A stretch of 64,000 bases of DNA from UBA7672 sp965229115 (GTDB lineage Bacteria; Pseudomonadota; Alphaproteobacteria; Caulobacterales; Hyphomonadaceae). How positions within the stretch are numbered: position 1 is the stretch's first letter; every line of letters starts with the position of its first letter. Of the stretch, positions 18,801-26,266 are shown in pieces. The stretch spans positions 2,604,001 through 2,668,000 of the forward strand of contig CBDDIR010000003.1 of assembly GCA_965229115.1 (NCBI GenBank), read 5' to 3'. The notes under the pieces were generated by a model, which made no database searches, was not told the DNA's origin, and saw only the letters and a list, made by a program, of their open reading frames with translations. A program made the translations under genes and the position numbers.

Positions 18801-21236
18801 CAGCTCGCAGCCCTGACCAGCACCCAACTCGGCGCGATGACATCGACCATGCTGTCGGGCCTCAGCGCCACGCAGATGGCCGAGCTTTCCACCACGCAGA
18901 TTTCCGGATTGAGCACGACGCAAGTGAAGGGCCTGACCGGGACCAGCATCGCGGCGCTCACAACCGAACAGGTCGCCTCGCTCACCACAACGCAGATCGG
19001 CGCTTTCACGTCAGTGCAGATCAAGGGCCTGACGGCCGACCAGATCACCGGCATGTCGGCCGATCAGGTGAACAAGCTGTCGATTGCACAGCTCAACAGC
19101 CTGTCGACCACGGCGATCCATGGCTTCGAGCAGGAAGACATCCAGAACCTCGCCACGACCCGCCTCACCGGCCTGATGGCGACGCAGATTGGCGCACTCA
19201 GCGAGCAACAGATCGCAGCGCTCAGCACGACACAGCTGGCGAGCCTCAACACATCACAGATCTCGGGCCTCGTCGCCACGCAGGTCGCTTCTCTGACCAT
19301 GACGCAGCTTGCCGCGCTGAAGCCAACCCAGATCGCGGCGCTTTCGACTTCCGCCGTCGCAGGCTTTACAACCGCAGAGATCGCGGCGCTCAGCGCGAGC
19401 CAGTTCGCAGCGCTATCGTCGAACCAGATCGCCGCCCTTTCGGAAACGCAAGCCGCAGCCTTCACGGCCACGCAGTCCGCAGCGCTCAATGCAACGCAGC
19501 TGTCGCGCCTCAGCGGCTCGGCGATCGCAGCGCTGGGTGAAACAGCCATTGCGTCCTTCACCACCACGCAGATCCGCAGCCTGAAAGCCTCTCAGCTCTC
19601 GGAGCTGAGCACCACAGCCATCCAGGCGCTGAACATCACGCAGGCTGAAGCGCTCTCCATCACGGGCGTCGCCGGGTTCAATGCAACGCAGGTCGCCGCG
19701 CTGTCCACCTCGCAACTGGCGACGTTCACGAACTCGGAAATCGCGGCGCTGTCTGCCTCCGGCGTAGCCGGCCTCACGGCAACCCAAGTCGAGGCGCTGT
19801 CGCCCGGACAGATCGCGGCAATGACCTCGACCCAGATGGGCGCGCTGTCCACTTCCGCGCTTCCGGGCCTGACGCTGGTGCGTATGCTGGCGCTGACGAC
19901 AACGCAGATGGGCGGCTTCACGGCCACGCAGATCCCCGCGATGGACGCCAACCATCTTGGCCTGCTCTCCACAAGCCAGCTGCGCGGCCTGTCGACCAGC
20001 GCCGTTGCAGGCCTCACGGCAGCGAACATCGACTATTTCACGACGACGCAGATCCAGTCGCTGTATCCTGCGCAGATCGCATCGCTTTCGACCACGACGA
20101 TGCAGAGCTTCGACGCCACCGAGATCGGCGCGCTCAACAGCACGCAGTTCAACAGCCTGACGTCAACGCAGATCGGCGCGCTCACCACCACGCAGGTCTC
20201 GAACTTCACCACGACGCAGGTCAATGCGCTGAACACGACGCAGCTTTCCGGCATCGGTGAGACCCAGATCTCCGGCATCTCGTCCACCTTGCTGAGCGCG
20301 ATGAGCGCCACGAAGCTGGCCGCGTTGTCCACGTCCGCCGTACACGGGTTCACGGCCACGCAGGCGGCAGCGCTCTCGACAACGCAGATCAGCAATCTCG
20401 GCGGTTCCAAGATCGCCGCGCTGTCTTCTACCGCAGTATCGGCGCTCTCCACCGGCGCGCTTGCCACGCTGACGACAACGCAGCTCGCATCGGCTGATTT
20501 CCCAGCAAGCTGGGCTGCAGCCCTCACCACGACGCAACTCAATGGCCTCACGACAAGCCAGATCGGCGCGATGTCTGCGACAATGATTGGCGGTCTCACG
20601 GCCGACCAGCTAGGCGCGATGACGGTGTCGGGCTTTGCCTCGCTCAGCGCCACACAGATCGGCGCTCTCTCACCGACCGCCATCACGGGTATGACTGGCG
20701 CGCAAGTGGATCAGCTGACGGTAACGCAGCTCTCCGGCCTCAAACCCGCGCAGATCGGCGCGCTGACGACGACCGATATCGGCCATCTCGATACCGGCGA
20801 CATCGCCGCAATGACAGTGACGCAGCTTGCCGGCCTCGTCCGCGTCCAGCTGCGCACGCTGACGGAAACGCAGATCGGCGCCTTCTCGACCACGCAGATT
20901 GCGGCCCTCTCCGGCGAACAGATCGGCAGCCTGTCATCCACGCGTCTCAGCGGCTTCACGCCGGCGCAGTTCTCGACCCTGACGGCAACGCAAATCGGCG
21001 CGCTGACCTCGGCCCAGCTTAGCAACCTGCCCGCCTGGGTCGGCTCCTTCACGCCGTCGCAGCTCGTTGGTCTGACCTCGACGCAGATCTCCGGCATCAG
21101 CACGACGTCTATCGGCGCGCTGACGGTCACGCAGATCGACGCGCTGACGCCAGTCCAGATCAGCGGCTTCACGCCGGATCAGCTGGCAAGCCTCACGCAG
21201 GATCAGAAAGACGCCATCCTGCGCGCGATCAGCTAG
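15900..21236 (+). CDS. Giant octapeptide-repeat protein (1,778 aa)
   Basis: The protein consists almost wholly of tandem 8-residue units of the form L/F-S/T-x-T-Q-I/L/M/V-x-A/G/S (for example LSTTQIAA, FTTEQLSG), about 220 copies from residue 8 to the C-terminus. Breaks are few: near residue 500 (IGIGGLSSDQ), near 1540 (ADFPASWAAA) and near 1710 (LPAWVG). It is rich in Thr, Ser, Gln, Ala and Leu, poor in charge, and I saw no Cys. There is no signal peptide, no RTX motif, no membrane segment and no LPxTG-like anchor. Hydrophobic residues at positions 1 and 6 of each unit suggest a repetitive solenoid. GTG at 15900 is the only possible start, since an in-frame TAG precedes it by two codons; GAGAGGGG lies upstream. 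Function unknown; no secretion genes are adjacent. Confidence 0.85.
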   Translation: MVSFITSYNLAQIASMSRETIESLTRTDLAALTTTQATALTTSQMTAFSGTQISQLSTRQVSSLSRAQIQALLPSQMSFTTAQLFALSSAQVSSLDPEDLAVLSTTQIRALEASDFGALSTTQLAALSTTQIAAMTQAQIKGFTTGAISALSTEQLAAFAPTQIASLVAAQVKALTQTQISQLTATQTGALGQTQIAAMNAWQVQGFTTEQLSGFSTAQIVGLSSTAINGFATTQWEALSITQFTALNATQVKGFTSTQIQSLDATRMAALLPAEVAALTNTQFSSLTTTQLGLIAPTQMKAVTAGQLAALSTEQVASLSTTQFAALTASQIGGFNTTQLGSLTNDQIGSIVATQITGLTATQVRQLSETQLQALTTSQVAVLGAEELGALNSTQAAALTTTQLGMLSTTQMKLLSSSSINGFTVTQLQSLQSTQISALSSAQIQGLGLTQIASFSTTQWSAFTATALGALTSTQLASIGTEQLAALTTAQIKGIGIGGLSSDQFAALSNDQLAALTATQIRAIPVSEIEGLTTTQIGLLRTTQMSVMTTTQINALSERQIAALSSTQLGSLLTTQLSALSGTAMAALNSSQLAGFSTTQMTALNATQVSAMGAEQFASLTTTQLRSLSGTSFTSLSGDQIAAITTTQLASFTTVQLRALSADQITAMTDTQIATLSATQMAGLSAAGISGLEARDITHFTSSQLAALTATQIGSFGETQLAALSETQIATLTTTQVKGFTASEIGLLATTQMAALTATQVAAMTGAQFSGFTLDQLSNLSSTQMAALTSTAVSGFTAQQVGAFGSDALAGLTTTQIKGLTATGISGLSAEQVADLATTQLAALSGVQLRGFGADALAALTTEQIATLNATQIGSFSVTAMEGLSAENIATLTRTQIGGLAFTQLAALNEVQIGAMSGTQLSNLNSTQLRSLNGTSIAALTMTQIAGLSTTQISSLASTQTASLTGSQLAALTSTQLGAMTSTMLSGLSATQMAELSTTQISGLSTTQVKGLTGTSIAALTTEQVASLTTTQIGAFTSVQIKGLTADQITGMSADQVNKLSIAQLNSLSTTAIHGFEQEDIQNLATTRLTGLMATQIGALSEQQIAALSTTQLASLNTSQISGLVATQVASLTMTQLAALKPTQIAALSTSAVAGFTTAEIAALSASQFAALSSNQIAALSETQAAAFTATQSAALNATQLSRLSGSAIAALGETAIASFTTTQIRSLKASQLSELSTTAIQALNITQAEALSITGVAGFNATQVAALSTSQLATFTNSEIAALSASGVAGLTATQVEALSPGQIAAMTSTQMGALSTSALPGLTLVRMLALTTTQMGGFTATQIPAMDANHLGLLSTSQLRGLSTSAVAGLTAANIDYFTTTQIQSLYPAQIASLSTTTMQSFDATEIGALNSTQFNSLTSTQIGALTTTQVSNFTTTQVNALNTTQLSGIGETQISGISSTLLSAMSATKLAALSTSAVHGFTATQAAALSTTQISNLGGSKIAALSSTAVSALSTGALATLTTTQLASADFPASWAAALTTTQLNGLTTSQIGAMSATMIGGLTADQLGAMTVSGFASLSATQIGALSPTAITGMTGAQVDQLTVTQLSGLKPAQIGALTTTDIGHLDTGDIAAMTVTQLAGLVRVQLRTLTETQIGAFSTTQIAALSGEQIGSLSSTRLSGFTPAQFSTLTATQIGALTSAQLSNLPAWVGSFTPSQLVGLTSTQISGISTTSIGALTVTQIDALTPVQISGFTPDQLASLTQDQKDAILRAIS
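15921..21195 (+). repeat. Coding 24-bp tandem repeat array, about 220 degenerate units
   Basis: The DNA repeats with a 24-bp period carrying a recurrent ACGCAGAT-like core (Thr-Gln-Ile codons). Units differ freely at synonymous and variable positions, so the array is old and diversified rather than a fresh expansion. Selection appears to act at the protein level on the octapeptide frame. Confidence 0.85.
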
Positions 21237-21250
21237 GCAGGGGAGCCTAG
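21233..21250. terminator. Short hairpin shared by two convergent stop codons
   Basis: CTAGGC (21233-21238) pairs with GCCTAG (21245-21250) around a 6-nt loop. The arms contain the TAG stops of both convergent genes, which end 10 bp apart. The stem is short and there is no U-tract, so termination is uncertain. Confidence 0.35.
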
Positions 21251-22005
21251 TTGCTTACCGGCTCGAAAGAGGCTGCGTGCGGAAAGCTCGCAGCGGTCGC
21301 GAGAACATCCGGCTTCAGGATATCGATGTGACCGGGGCGTAGTGCGATCACACCCTCTCCACGCATCTGTCTCAGCGTGCGACTGAGATGGACGAGGCTC
21401 AGGCCCAGGGCGTTGGCGACGATGTCCTGCGTCACCGGCAGCTGGAACCCCGATCCGTTGACTAGATCAACGGCGGCTAACCGCTCCTGCACTTCGAGGA
21501 TAATGTGCGCGAGGCGCTCATAGGCATTCTGTTGCCCGAGCCGAACGATGCCATTCAGGCAATAGACCTGCTCGCACCAGGTCGCGCGCTCGCAGGCTTG
21601 CGCCAGCCCCACATGCGCTGCGGGGCTCTGCTTGATCGCAGACCGGACCGGTTCGGCATCGACCGCGATCACAGGCGTCAGCGCAACAACCGAAAGCCCA
21701 TCGCCAGCCCACCGGTCGGCGCAGATGTTCACGCTGTCGCCCGGCAGAAGCAGGTTGATGATCTGGCGGCGGCCATCCGGCAGATGGCGCATGCGCGCGC
21801 ACCATCCGTCCAGAATGATCCAGGCGCCGCCATCCGTCTCGGTGAGAGTTGTGCCAGCAGCAAGGGTCCGCGGCTTCAATCGGCGGATCAGCATCTCGTC
21901 CGCGAGTGCGAGGGGGGCCAGCGAGGCAAGCCGTTTGAGCGAAACCGGACGCGAGAATGATGCGTTCGGCTGCGCCGATTTCGGCGGCATTGCATTAAGC
22001 GACAC
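21247..22005 (-). CDS. Crp/Fnr family transcriptional regulator
   Basis: A 252-residue regulator with an N-terminal cyclic-nucleotide-binding-like beta-roll (residues 30-140; motifs LAAGTTLTETD and RRQIINLLLPGD) and a C-terminal winged helix with the Crp signature (LPVTQDIVANALGLSLVHLSRTL, about residues 195-217). The N-terminal cysteine cluster of Fnr is absent, so it is not an oxygen-sensing Fe-S type. The cAMP-binding Arg/Ser pattern is not evident either. It converges on the octapeptide-repeat gene and diverges from the membrane-protein pair at 22350. Control of that pair from the 344-bp gap is possible but unproven. Confidence 0.85.
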   Translation of the reverse strand: MSLNAMPPKSAQPNASFSRPVSLKRLASLAPLALADEMLIRRLKPRTLAAGTTLTETDGGAWIILDGWCARMRHLPDGRRQIINLLLPGDSVNICADRWAGDGLSVVALTPVIAVDAEPVRSAIKQSPAAHVGLAQACERATWCEQVYCLNGIVRLGQQNAYERLAHIILEVQERLAAVDLVNGSGFQLPVTQDIVANALGLSLVHLSRTLRQMRGEGVIALRPGHIDILKPDVLATAASFPHAASFEPVSN

Positions 22006-22349
22006 GGACGGCCCCCTGGCAGAACTTTATCACGCGCTGTCTTCGGCATGGTCTGTAGCCGCGCAGCTCCTCGACGCCATACGCGCGACGATGGAAAACG
22101 ATGCATACGGATCAAAATAAATTTTGGGGGCGATCGGGTTAGGTTTTTGGGCCGCCGTTACGTGCGGCAACCGCCGCGCGAACACGCGTGAGAAAAACGT
22201 GCTGGTCGCTCACATCACCGCCGCTTCCCCTAACAATGCCAGCGGCACACGTTGGAAAATGATGCGCCTGCACAAAGGGTTGAGCGGCTTGACACCCGCC
22301 ACCTCTCCCACCCAACTGGCGCCGCACAGGAGCGGGGAGGCGTCCGGCA
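22006..22349. other. 344-bp divergent intergenic region
   Basis: Lies between the Crp/Fnr gene and the TTG-started membrane-protein gene. It holds a locally AT-rich stretch (about 22095-22125) that could contain promoters. I see no convincing Crp/Fnr dyad, RNA gene or coding sequence. Confidence 0.5.
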
Positions 22350-23111
22350 TTGTTTCACGATCTGCTCCAATGGCTGCAGGATGTCCCCGGCGCCGTCGAC
22401 GGTGATCCGTCGACGTCGTGGAGTCAGGTCCTCGCCGGCTCGCTTCACCTGTGGGCCCTGATCGAGGGAACCCACGTCCTGTCGCTGATGCTTTTCGCGG
22501 GCACCATTCTGATGGTGGACCTGCGTATGCTTGGCCTCGCCTTCAAGGACGTGCCGTATTCGACCCTGAACAACAAGATACTGCCTTACACGATTGCCGG
22601 CTTCGCGCTCGTGATGGTCACTGGACTTGTGCTGTTCTTCTCGAACCCTGTTCATTACTACCACAACGTCTGGTTCAGGGCGAAAGTGATCTTCATCATT
22701 ATCGCCGCCGCCAACATCTTCTGGTTCCACTACAGGGTTCAGAAGACCCAGGCCGAATGGGACGCACGCACCAATCCACCCACTGCCGTGAAGCTCGCCG
22801 CCGGCATTTCGCTGGCGTCGTGGATGTTCGTGATCATCTTCGGCCGCCTGATGGCCTTCGTGTTCTTCGAGTGTGAGAACATGCCGCCCGGCTCCTTCGG
22901 CTATGCCTTTGCCGAGTGCGAATCCGAAATGCGCGCCGTGAATGAAATGCTGGAGGAGGAATCATCCGAAGAGTTCACTGACGACAGCACCGGTGAAGAA
23001 AGCACGGGCGAGGAAGGCGAAGAGGCTCCGGCCGAGGAGTCGGGTGAGACGCCCGCCGAAGATGCGCCAGCCGATGCCCCGGCTGACCAAGCTGCGCCGC
23101 AGGAGCAGTAA
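22350..23111 (+). CDS. Integral membrane protein with acidic C-terminal tail (DUF6644-like)
   Basis: A 253-residue protein with about four or five transmembrane segments (residues 28-55, 75-100, 110-128, 150-172). A tail of about 60 residues from residue 195 is almost entirely Glu, Asp, Ala, Pro, Ser and Thr. The membrane part resembles the DUF6644-type proteins of alphaproteobacteria; the assignment is tentative and no function is known. The start is a TTG at 22350, supported by GAGCGGGGAGG ending 9 bp upstream. The next gene begins 2 bp after its stop, so the two are co-transcribed and probably act together. Confidence 0.7.
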   Translation: MFHDLLQWLQDVPGAVDGDPSTSWSQVLAGSLHLWALIEGTHVLSLMLFAGTILMVDLRMLGLAFKDVPYSTLNNKILPYTIAGFALVMVTGLVLFFSNPVHYYHNVWFRAKVIFIIIAAANIFWFHYRVQKTQAEWDARTNPPTAVKLAAGISLASWMFVIIFGRLMAFVFFECENMPPGSFGYAFAECESEMRAVNEMLEEESSEEFTDDSTGEESTGEEGEEAPAEESGETPAEDAPADAPADQAAPQEQ

Positions 23112-23113
23112 CG

Positions 23114-23965
23114 ATGAACATCGCAACGCTGCTGCCTGATCTCGAGCCCGCCCTCAAAGCCTTCGCGGCGTCCGAAGGCGTTATGTTCATCAAATCGTCC
23201 AGCTGGGCGATGCCGGCCATCCTGGTCACCCACGTTCTCGCCATCACCGTTCTGGGCGGCGCGATGCTCCTGCCCGGCCTGCGCCTGATGGGCGTTGGCA
23301 TGACCAGCGTCTCGCCCGCATCGGTCGAGAAGACCGTGCGCCCCTGGCTCTGGGCGGCCCTGATCGTGCTGGCGCTGACCGGCATCTTCATGTGCATCGT
23401 CAACCCGATGAAGGTTTACAAGGCGCCGGCCTTCTTCGTGAAAGCCATCGCACTCATCCCGGCTCTGCTGCTCTCGCTCGGCGTCGTCCGCTCGCTCGCC
23501 AGCACCGATGGCGTGATGACGCAGAATACGCGCATCATGGCCGGCATCGCGCTGGCGACATGGCTCACCGCCATCCTGATCTTCGGCACATCCTATGGCG
23601 CAGCGCCCGGCTCGTTCCACGTCGTCTGCGCCGGCTGGCTGATCGCCATGGTCTTCGGCTCGAAGCTCACCCGCATCGCGCTCGGCGCCATCACAGCCGT
23701 CATCGTCATCTGGATGTTCACGATGACCGTGGCGCTGCACAATCCGCTCGACGACTACGACCTCGTCATGGAGGTGGACCGCTGGACCCTGCGCGTCACG
23801 GCGCTGATCGTCTCCGGCTTCCTGCTGTGGGAATTCGTCGGCAAGCCATCGCCAGACGCCGCGACGCCCAAGCTCAACCGCATGATCGGCGTCTTCACCA
23901 TCCTCGCCTGGGTCACAGTCGCCGCTGCCGGTCGCTGGATCGGCCTCGGCGGAGGCGGCGGCTGA
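23114..23965 (+). CDS. Polytopic membrane protein, partner of the preceding gene
   Basis: A 283-residue protein with about seven transmembrane segments and short loops; the N-terminal third (WAMPAILVTHVLAITVLGGAM, as position about 31-51) resembles the first membrane region of the upstream protein, which suggests a distant paralog. Two cysteines lie in or next to membrane segments. No catalytic motif or cofactor site is evident. It starts 2 bp after the upstream stop with ATG and ends with a glycine-rich tail. A heteromeric membrane complex with the upstream protein is an inference from gene order. Confidence 0.7.
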   Translation: MNIATLLPDLEPALKAFAASEGVMFIKSSSWAMPAILVTHVLAITVLGGAMLLPGLRLMGVGMTSVSPASVEKTVRPWLWAALIVLALTGIFMCIVNPMKVYKAPAFFVKAIALIPALLLSLGVVRSLASTDGVMTQNTRIMAGIALATWLTAILIFGTSYGAAPGSFHVVCAGWLIAMVFGSKLTRIALGAITAVIVIWMFTMTVALHNPLDDYDLVMEVDRWTLRVTALIVSGFLLWEFVGKPSPDAATPKLNRMIGVFTILAWVTVAAAGRWIGLGGGGG

Positions 23966-23975
23966 GCTCCAGCCG

Positions 23976-24506
23976 TCAGGTCTTGATCACGCGGATCGGG
24001 TTCGAGCCATCCCAGTCGGCAGCGACGCGACGGATATGCTCGAACGTCTTCCCCTTCGTGCCGCTGATATCGGATATCTCCACAATCGTGCCGGGATGCG
24101 CCTGCGTGTCGAAATACGCGAACCGCCCCTTCTCGCCGCCGATACAGCCTTCATGGCCCACCACATATCCAAGCGACAATGCCCGGTCGTACAGCGCCTG
24201 ATAGTCCATCGACCAGTAGGACATGTGCTGCAGCCCCTCGAGGCCCGCATCGAGAAACTCCTTGTACATCGACGGCGCATCATTGCGCTGCTGGATCAGC
24301 TCGATCTGCAGGTCGCCTGAATTGGCCAGCGCTATCGACATCTTCACGTCAGACGGCTGGCCGCGATGCCTGAACCAGTCCGTCTTCACATCCTCGATGT
24401 AGAACCACGGGCCCACACCCATGACTTCAATCCAGTGCTTCATCGCAGCTTCGATGTCGCGCACGACATAACCGTTCTGGCAGACTTTCCCAAAGATCCG
24501 GCTCAT
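23976..24506 (-). CDS. VOC-superfamily (glyoxalase-like) protein
   Basis: A 176-residue cytoplasmic protein with the paired beta-alpha-beta-beta-beta modules of the vicinal oxygen chelate fold. The first module starts VCQNGYVVRDIEAAMKHW and the second has LQHMSYWSMDYQALYDRA. Candidate metal ligands are His in LQHMSYW and Glu in GTIVEISD. Members are isomerases, dioxygenases and hydratases; the reaction here cannot be read off. It lies 64 bp downstream of the acyl-CoA-synthetase-like gene on the same strand, suggesting a shared catabolic pathway. Confidence 0.8.
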   Translation of the reverse strand: MSRIFGKVCQNGYVVRDIEAAMKHWIEVMGVGPWFYIEDVKTDWFRHRGQPSDVKMSIALANSGDLQIELIQQRNDAPSMYKEFLDAGLEGLQHMSYWSMDYQALYDRALSLGYVVGHEGCIGGEKGRFAYFDTQAHPGTIVEISDISGTKGKTFEHIRRVAADWDGSNPIRVIKT

Positions 24507-24570
24507 TGATGCATCCCCGCGTTGACGCAGGATTTAGCGCACGCGCGACCGCGAAGCGCAATGTGCAGAC

Positions 24571-26154
24571 CTAAGCCGCCCGTCTCCCGAACTCGCTGCG
24601 CAGCTTCTTCTTGTCGATCTTGCCCGTCGCCGCCAGCGGCATTGCCGCCAGCCGGATCACCGCATCCGGCATCCACCAGGACGGCACGCGTCCCTTCAGC
24701 GATGCCGTCAGCTCGTCGTCCGTAACAGCATCCGCGTCCCGCAGTTCCACCACCAGCACAGGCCGCTCGCCCCACTTGGCGTCTTCCCGCGCAATCACCG
24801 CCGCCTGCGCCACAGCCGGCAACCCCGCAACGATCGCCTCGATCTCTGCCGGGTTGATCCATTCCCCGCCCGACTTGATCAGATCTTTCGCCCGCCCCGT
24901 GATGAACAGCGCCCCGTCCGCATCAATGCGCGCCAGATCCCCGGTATCGAACCAGCCATCGACATCCACCGCATCGTCGGCCATGCCATAATAGCGCTTC
25001 ACCACGCTCTGGCCTTTGACGTGCAACCGCCCTTCAACACCACGCTGCTCGGGCAGCGCATTGCCATCGCCATCCTTCAGCAGGAAGTCGATCCCGATCG
25101 CGATCCGCCCCGCGCTCGCCGCATTGCGCTTCGGCAGTCCCGCCGGCGCAATCGCGCCCAGCGGCGTCAGCTCCGTCATGCCCCAGCTCGTCTGCACGAT
25201 CGCGCCAATGCGCTTCTCGATCCGCTCCATCAACTGCTCGCCCATAGGCGCGCCGCCCACGATGATCCGCTTCAGGCTCGGCAACGCGCCGCCCGATGCA
25301 TCCAGCTGATCGACCAGCCCCAGCCACACGGTCGGCACAGCCGCAGCCACCGTGACCTCAGCGCTGTTGATCAACGAAGCCAGGTTCGCCCCATCCGCAT
25401 GCCGCCCCGGCAAAACCAGCGACGCGCCCACGGCCGGCGCCGCATAAGGAAAGCCCCAGCCATTGGCATGAAACATCGGCACGACCATCAGCACATTGTC
25501 GTTCGCCGTGATCCCGATCACATCCGTCTGCAACACGCGCAGCGTGTGCAGGTAAGATGAGCGGTGCGTATAAACCACACCCTTCGGGTCGCCCGTTGTG
25601 CCCGATGTGAAGCAAAGCCCCGCCGGGCTGTTCTCATCGAAATCGCCCCACACGACATCGTCGTCGCCCAGCATCTCGGCATGCTGCACAACCGGCACGC
25701 CTGCATTGATCGCCTCGGCGTCGATCACATCATCAATGACAATCAGCCGCTCGATCGACGGCGCCAGCTTCGCAATCTCGACAGCAGACTTCGCAATATC
25801 CGCCGACACGATCAGCAACCGGCACTCCGCCTGACGCACCATGCTCGCCAGCGTCTCAATCGCCAGCCGCGGGTTCAGCGTATGCACCACCGCGCCAATG
25901 CCGGTGATGCCATACCACGCCTCGACATGCGCCTGCGTATTCCACGCCAGCGTCGCCACGCGATCGCCATGGCCGATGCCCAGCGCTTTCAGCCCAGACG
26001 AAAACCTGCGACTCGCAAGCAGCAGCTCGGGGTATGTGATACGAACAGTCTTGCCCCCGCCCAGCGCAGTGATGACGCCCGCCTGCGGATGCCAACGCGC
26101 AGCATGTTCGAGAAAGCCGTTCAGCGTGAGCGGGAAGTCCTGCACATAAGTCAT
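24571..26154 (-). CDS. AMP-dependent acyl-CoA synthetase / ligase
   Basis: A 527-residue adenylate-forming enzyme of the ANL superfamily, full length. The P-loop-like motif FTSGTTGDPKGVVYTH lies at residues 182-197. The A5 region (SWGMTELTP), the A8 hinge (TGDLARIDADG followed by GRAKDLIKSGGEWINP) and the C-terminal catalytic Lys in ATGKIDKKKL are all present. The layout is that of medium/long-chain fatty acyl-CoA synthetases, which activate a carboxylate with ATP and then CoA. The substrate is unknown. It is followed by the VOC gene and lies upstream-adjacent to the end of the large TonB receptor gene, all on the minus strand. Confidence 0.88.
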   Translation of the reverse strand: MTYVQDFPLTLNGFLEHAARWHPQAGVITALGGGKTVRITYPELLLASRRFSSGLKALGIGHGDRVATLAWNTQAHVEAWYGITGIGAVVHTLNPRLAIETLASMVRQAECRLLIVSADIAKSAVEIAKLAPSIERLIVIDDVIDAEAINAGVPVVQHAEMLGDDDVVWGDFDENSPAGLCFTSGTTGDPKGVVYTHRSSYLHTLRVLQTDVIGITANDNVLMVVPMFHANGWGFPYAAPAVGASLVLPGRHADGANLASLINSAEVTVAAAVPTVWLGLVDQLDASGGALPSLKRIIVGGAPMGEQLMERIEKRIGAIVQTSWGMTELTPLGAIAPAGLPKRNAASAGRIAIGIDFLLKDGDGNALPEQRGVEGRLHVKGQSVVKRYYGMADDAVDVDGWFDTGDLARIDADGALFITGRAKDLIKSGGEWINPAEIEAIVAGLPAVAQAAVIAREDAKWGERPVLVVELRDADAVTDDELTASLKGRVPSWWMPDAVIRLAAMPLAATGKIDKKKLRSEFGRRAA

Positions 26155-26226
26155 CGTTCAACACGCCAAACTTTATCTGTACGCCGCGGCGACCCCGCAT
26201 CGTCTGGCGTCTGAATTGAAAAAGAT

Positions 26227-26254
26227 TGGGCAGGCGACCAAAGCCGCCTGCCCA
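26227..26254 (-). terminator. Intrinsic terminator of the TonB receptor gene
   Basis: Perfect 9-bp stem (26227-26235 with 26246-26254). On the minus strand it is followed by a T-rich run (AATCTTTTTC). It lies 13 bp past the receptor stop codon and isolates that gene from the acyl-CoA-synthetase gene downstream. Confidence 0.85.
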
Positions 26255-26266
26255 GTCACTCGGGGT

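Noticed and set aside
15921..21195. Possible CRISPR or non-coding satellite array
   Set aside because: Units are contiguous 24-bp coding octapeptides without spacers of distinct sequence, and the reading frame is intact for 5.3 kb.
15900..21236. Ice-nucleation protein homolog
   Set aside because: The repeat length is also 8, but the consensus AGYGSTxT is absent and no N-terminal anchoring domain is present; only structural analogy remains possible.
22124..22405. Small plus-strand frame overlapping the start of the membrane-protein gene
   Set aside because: It lacks a ribosome-binding site and runs out of frame into the better supported TTG-started gene at 22350.
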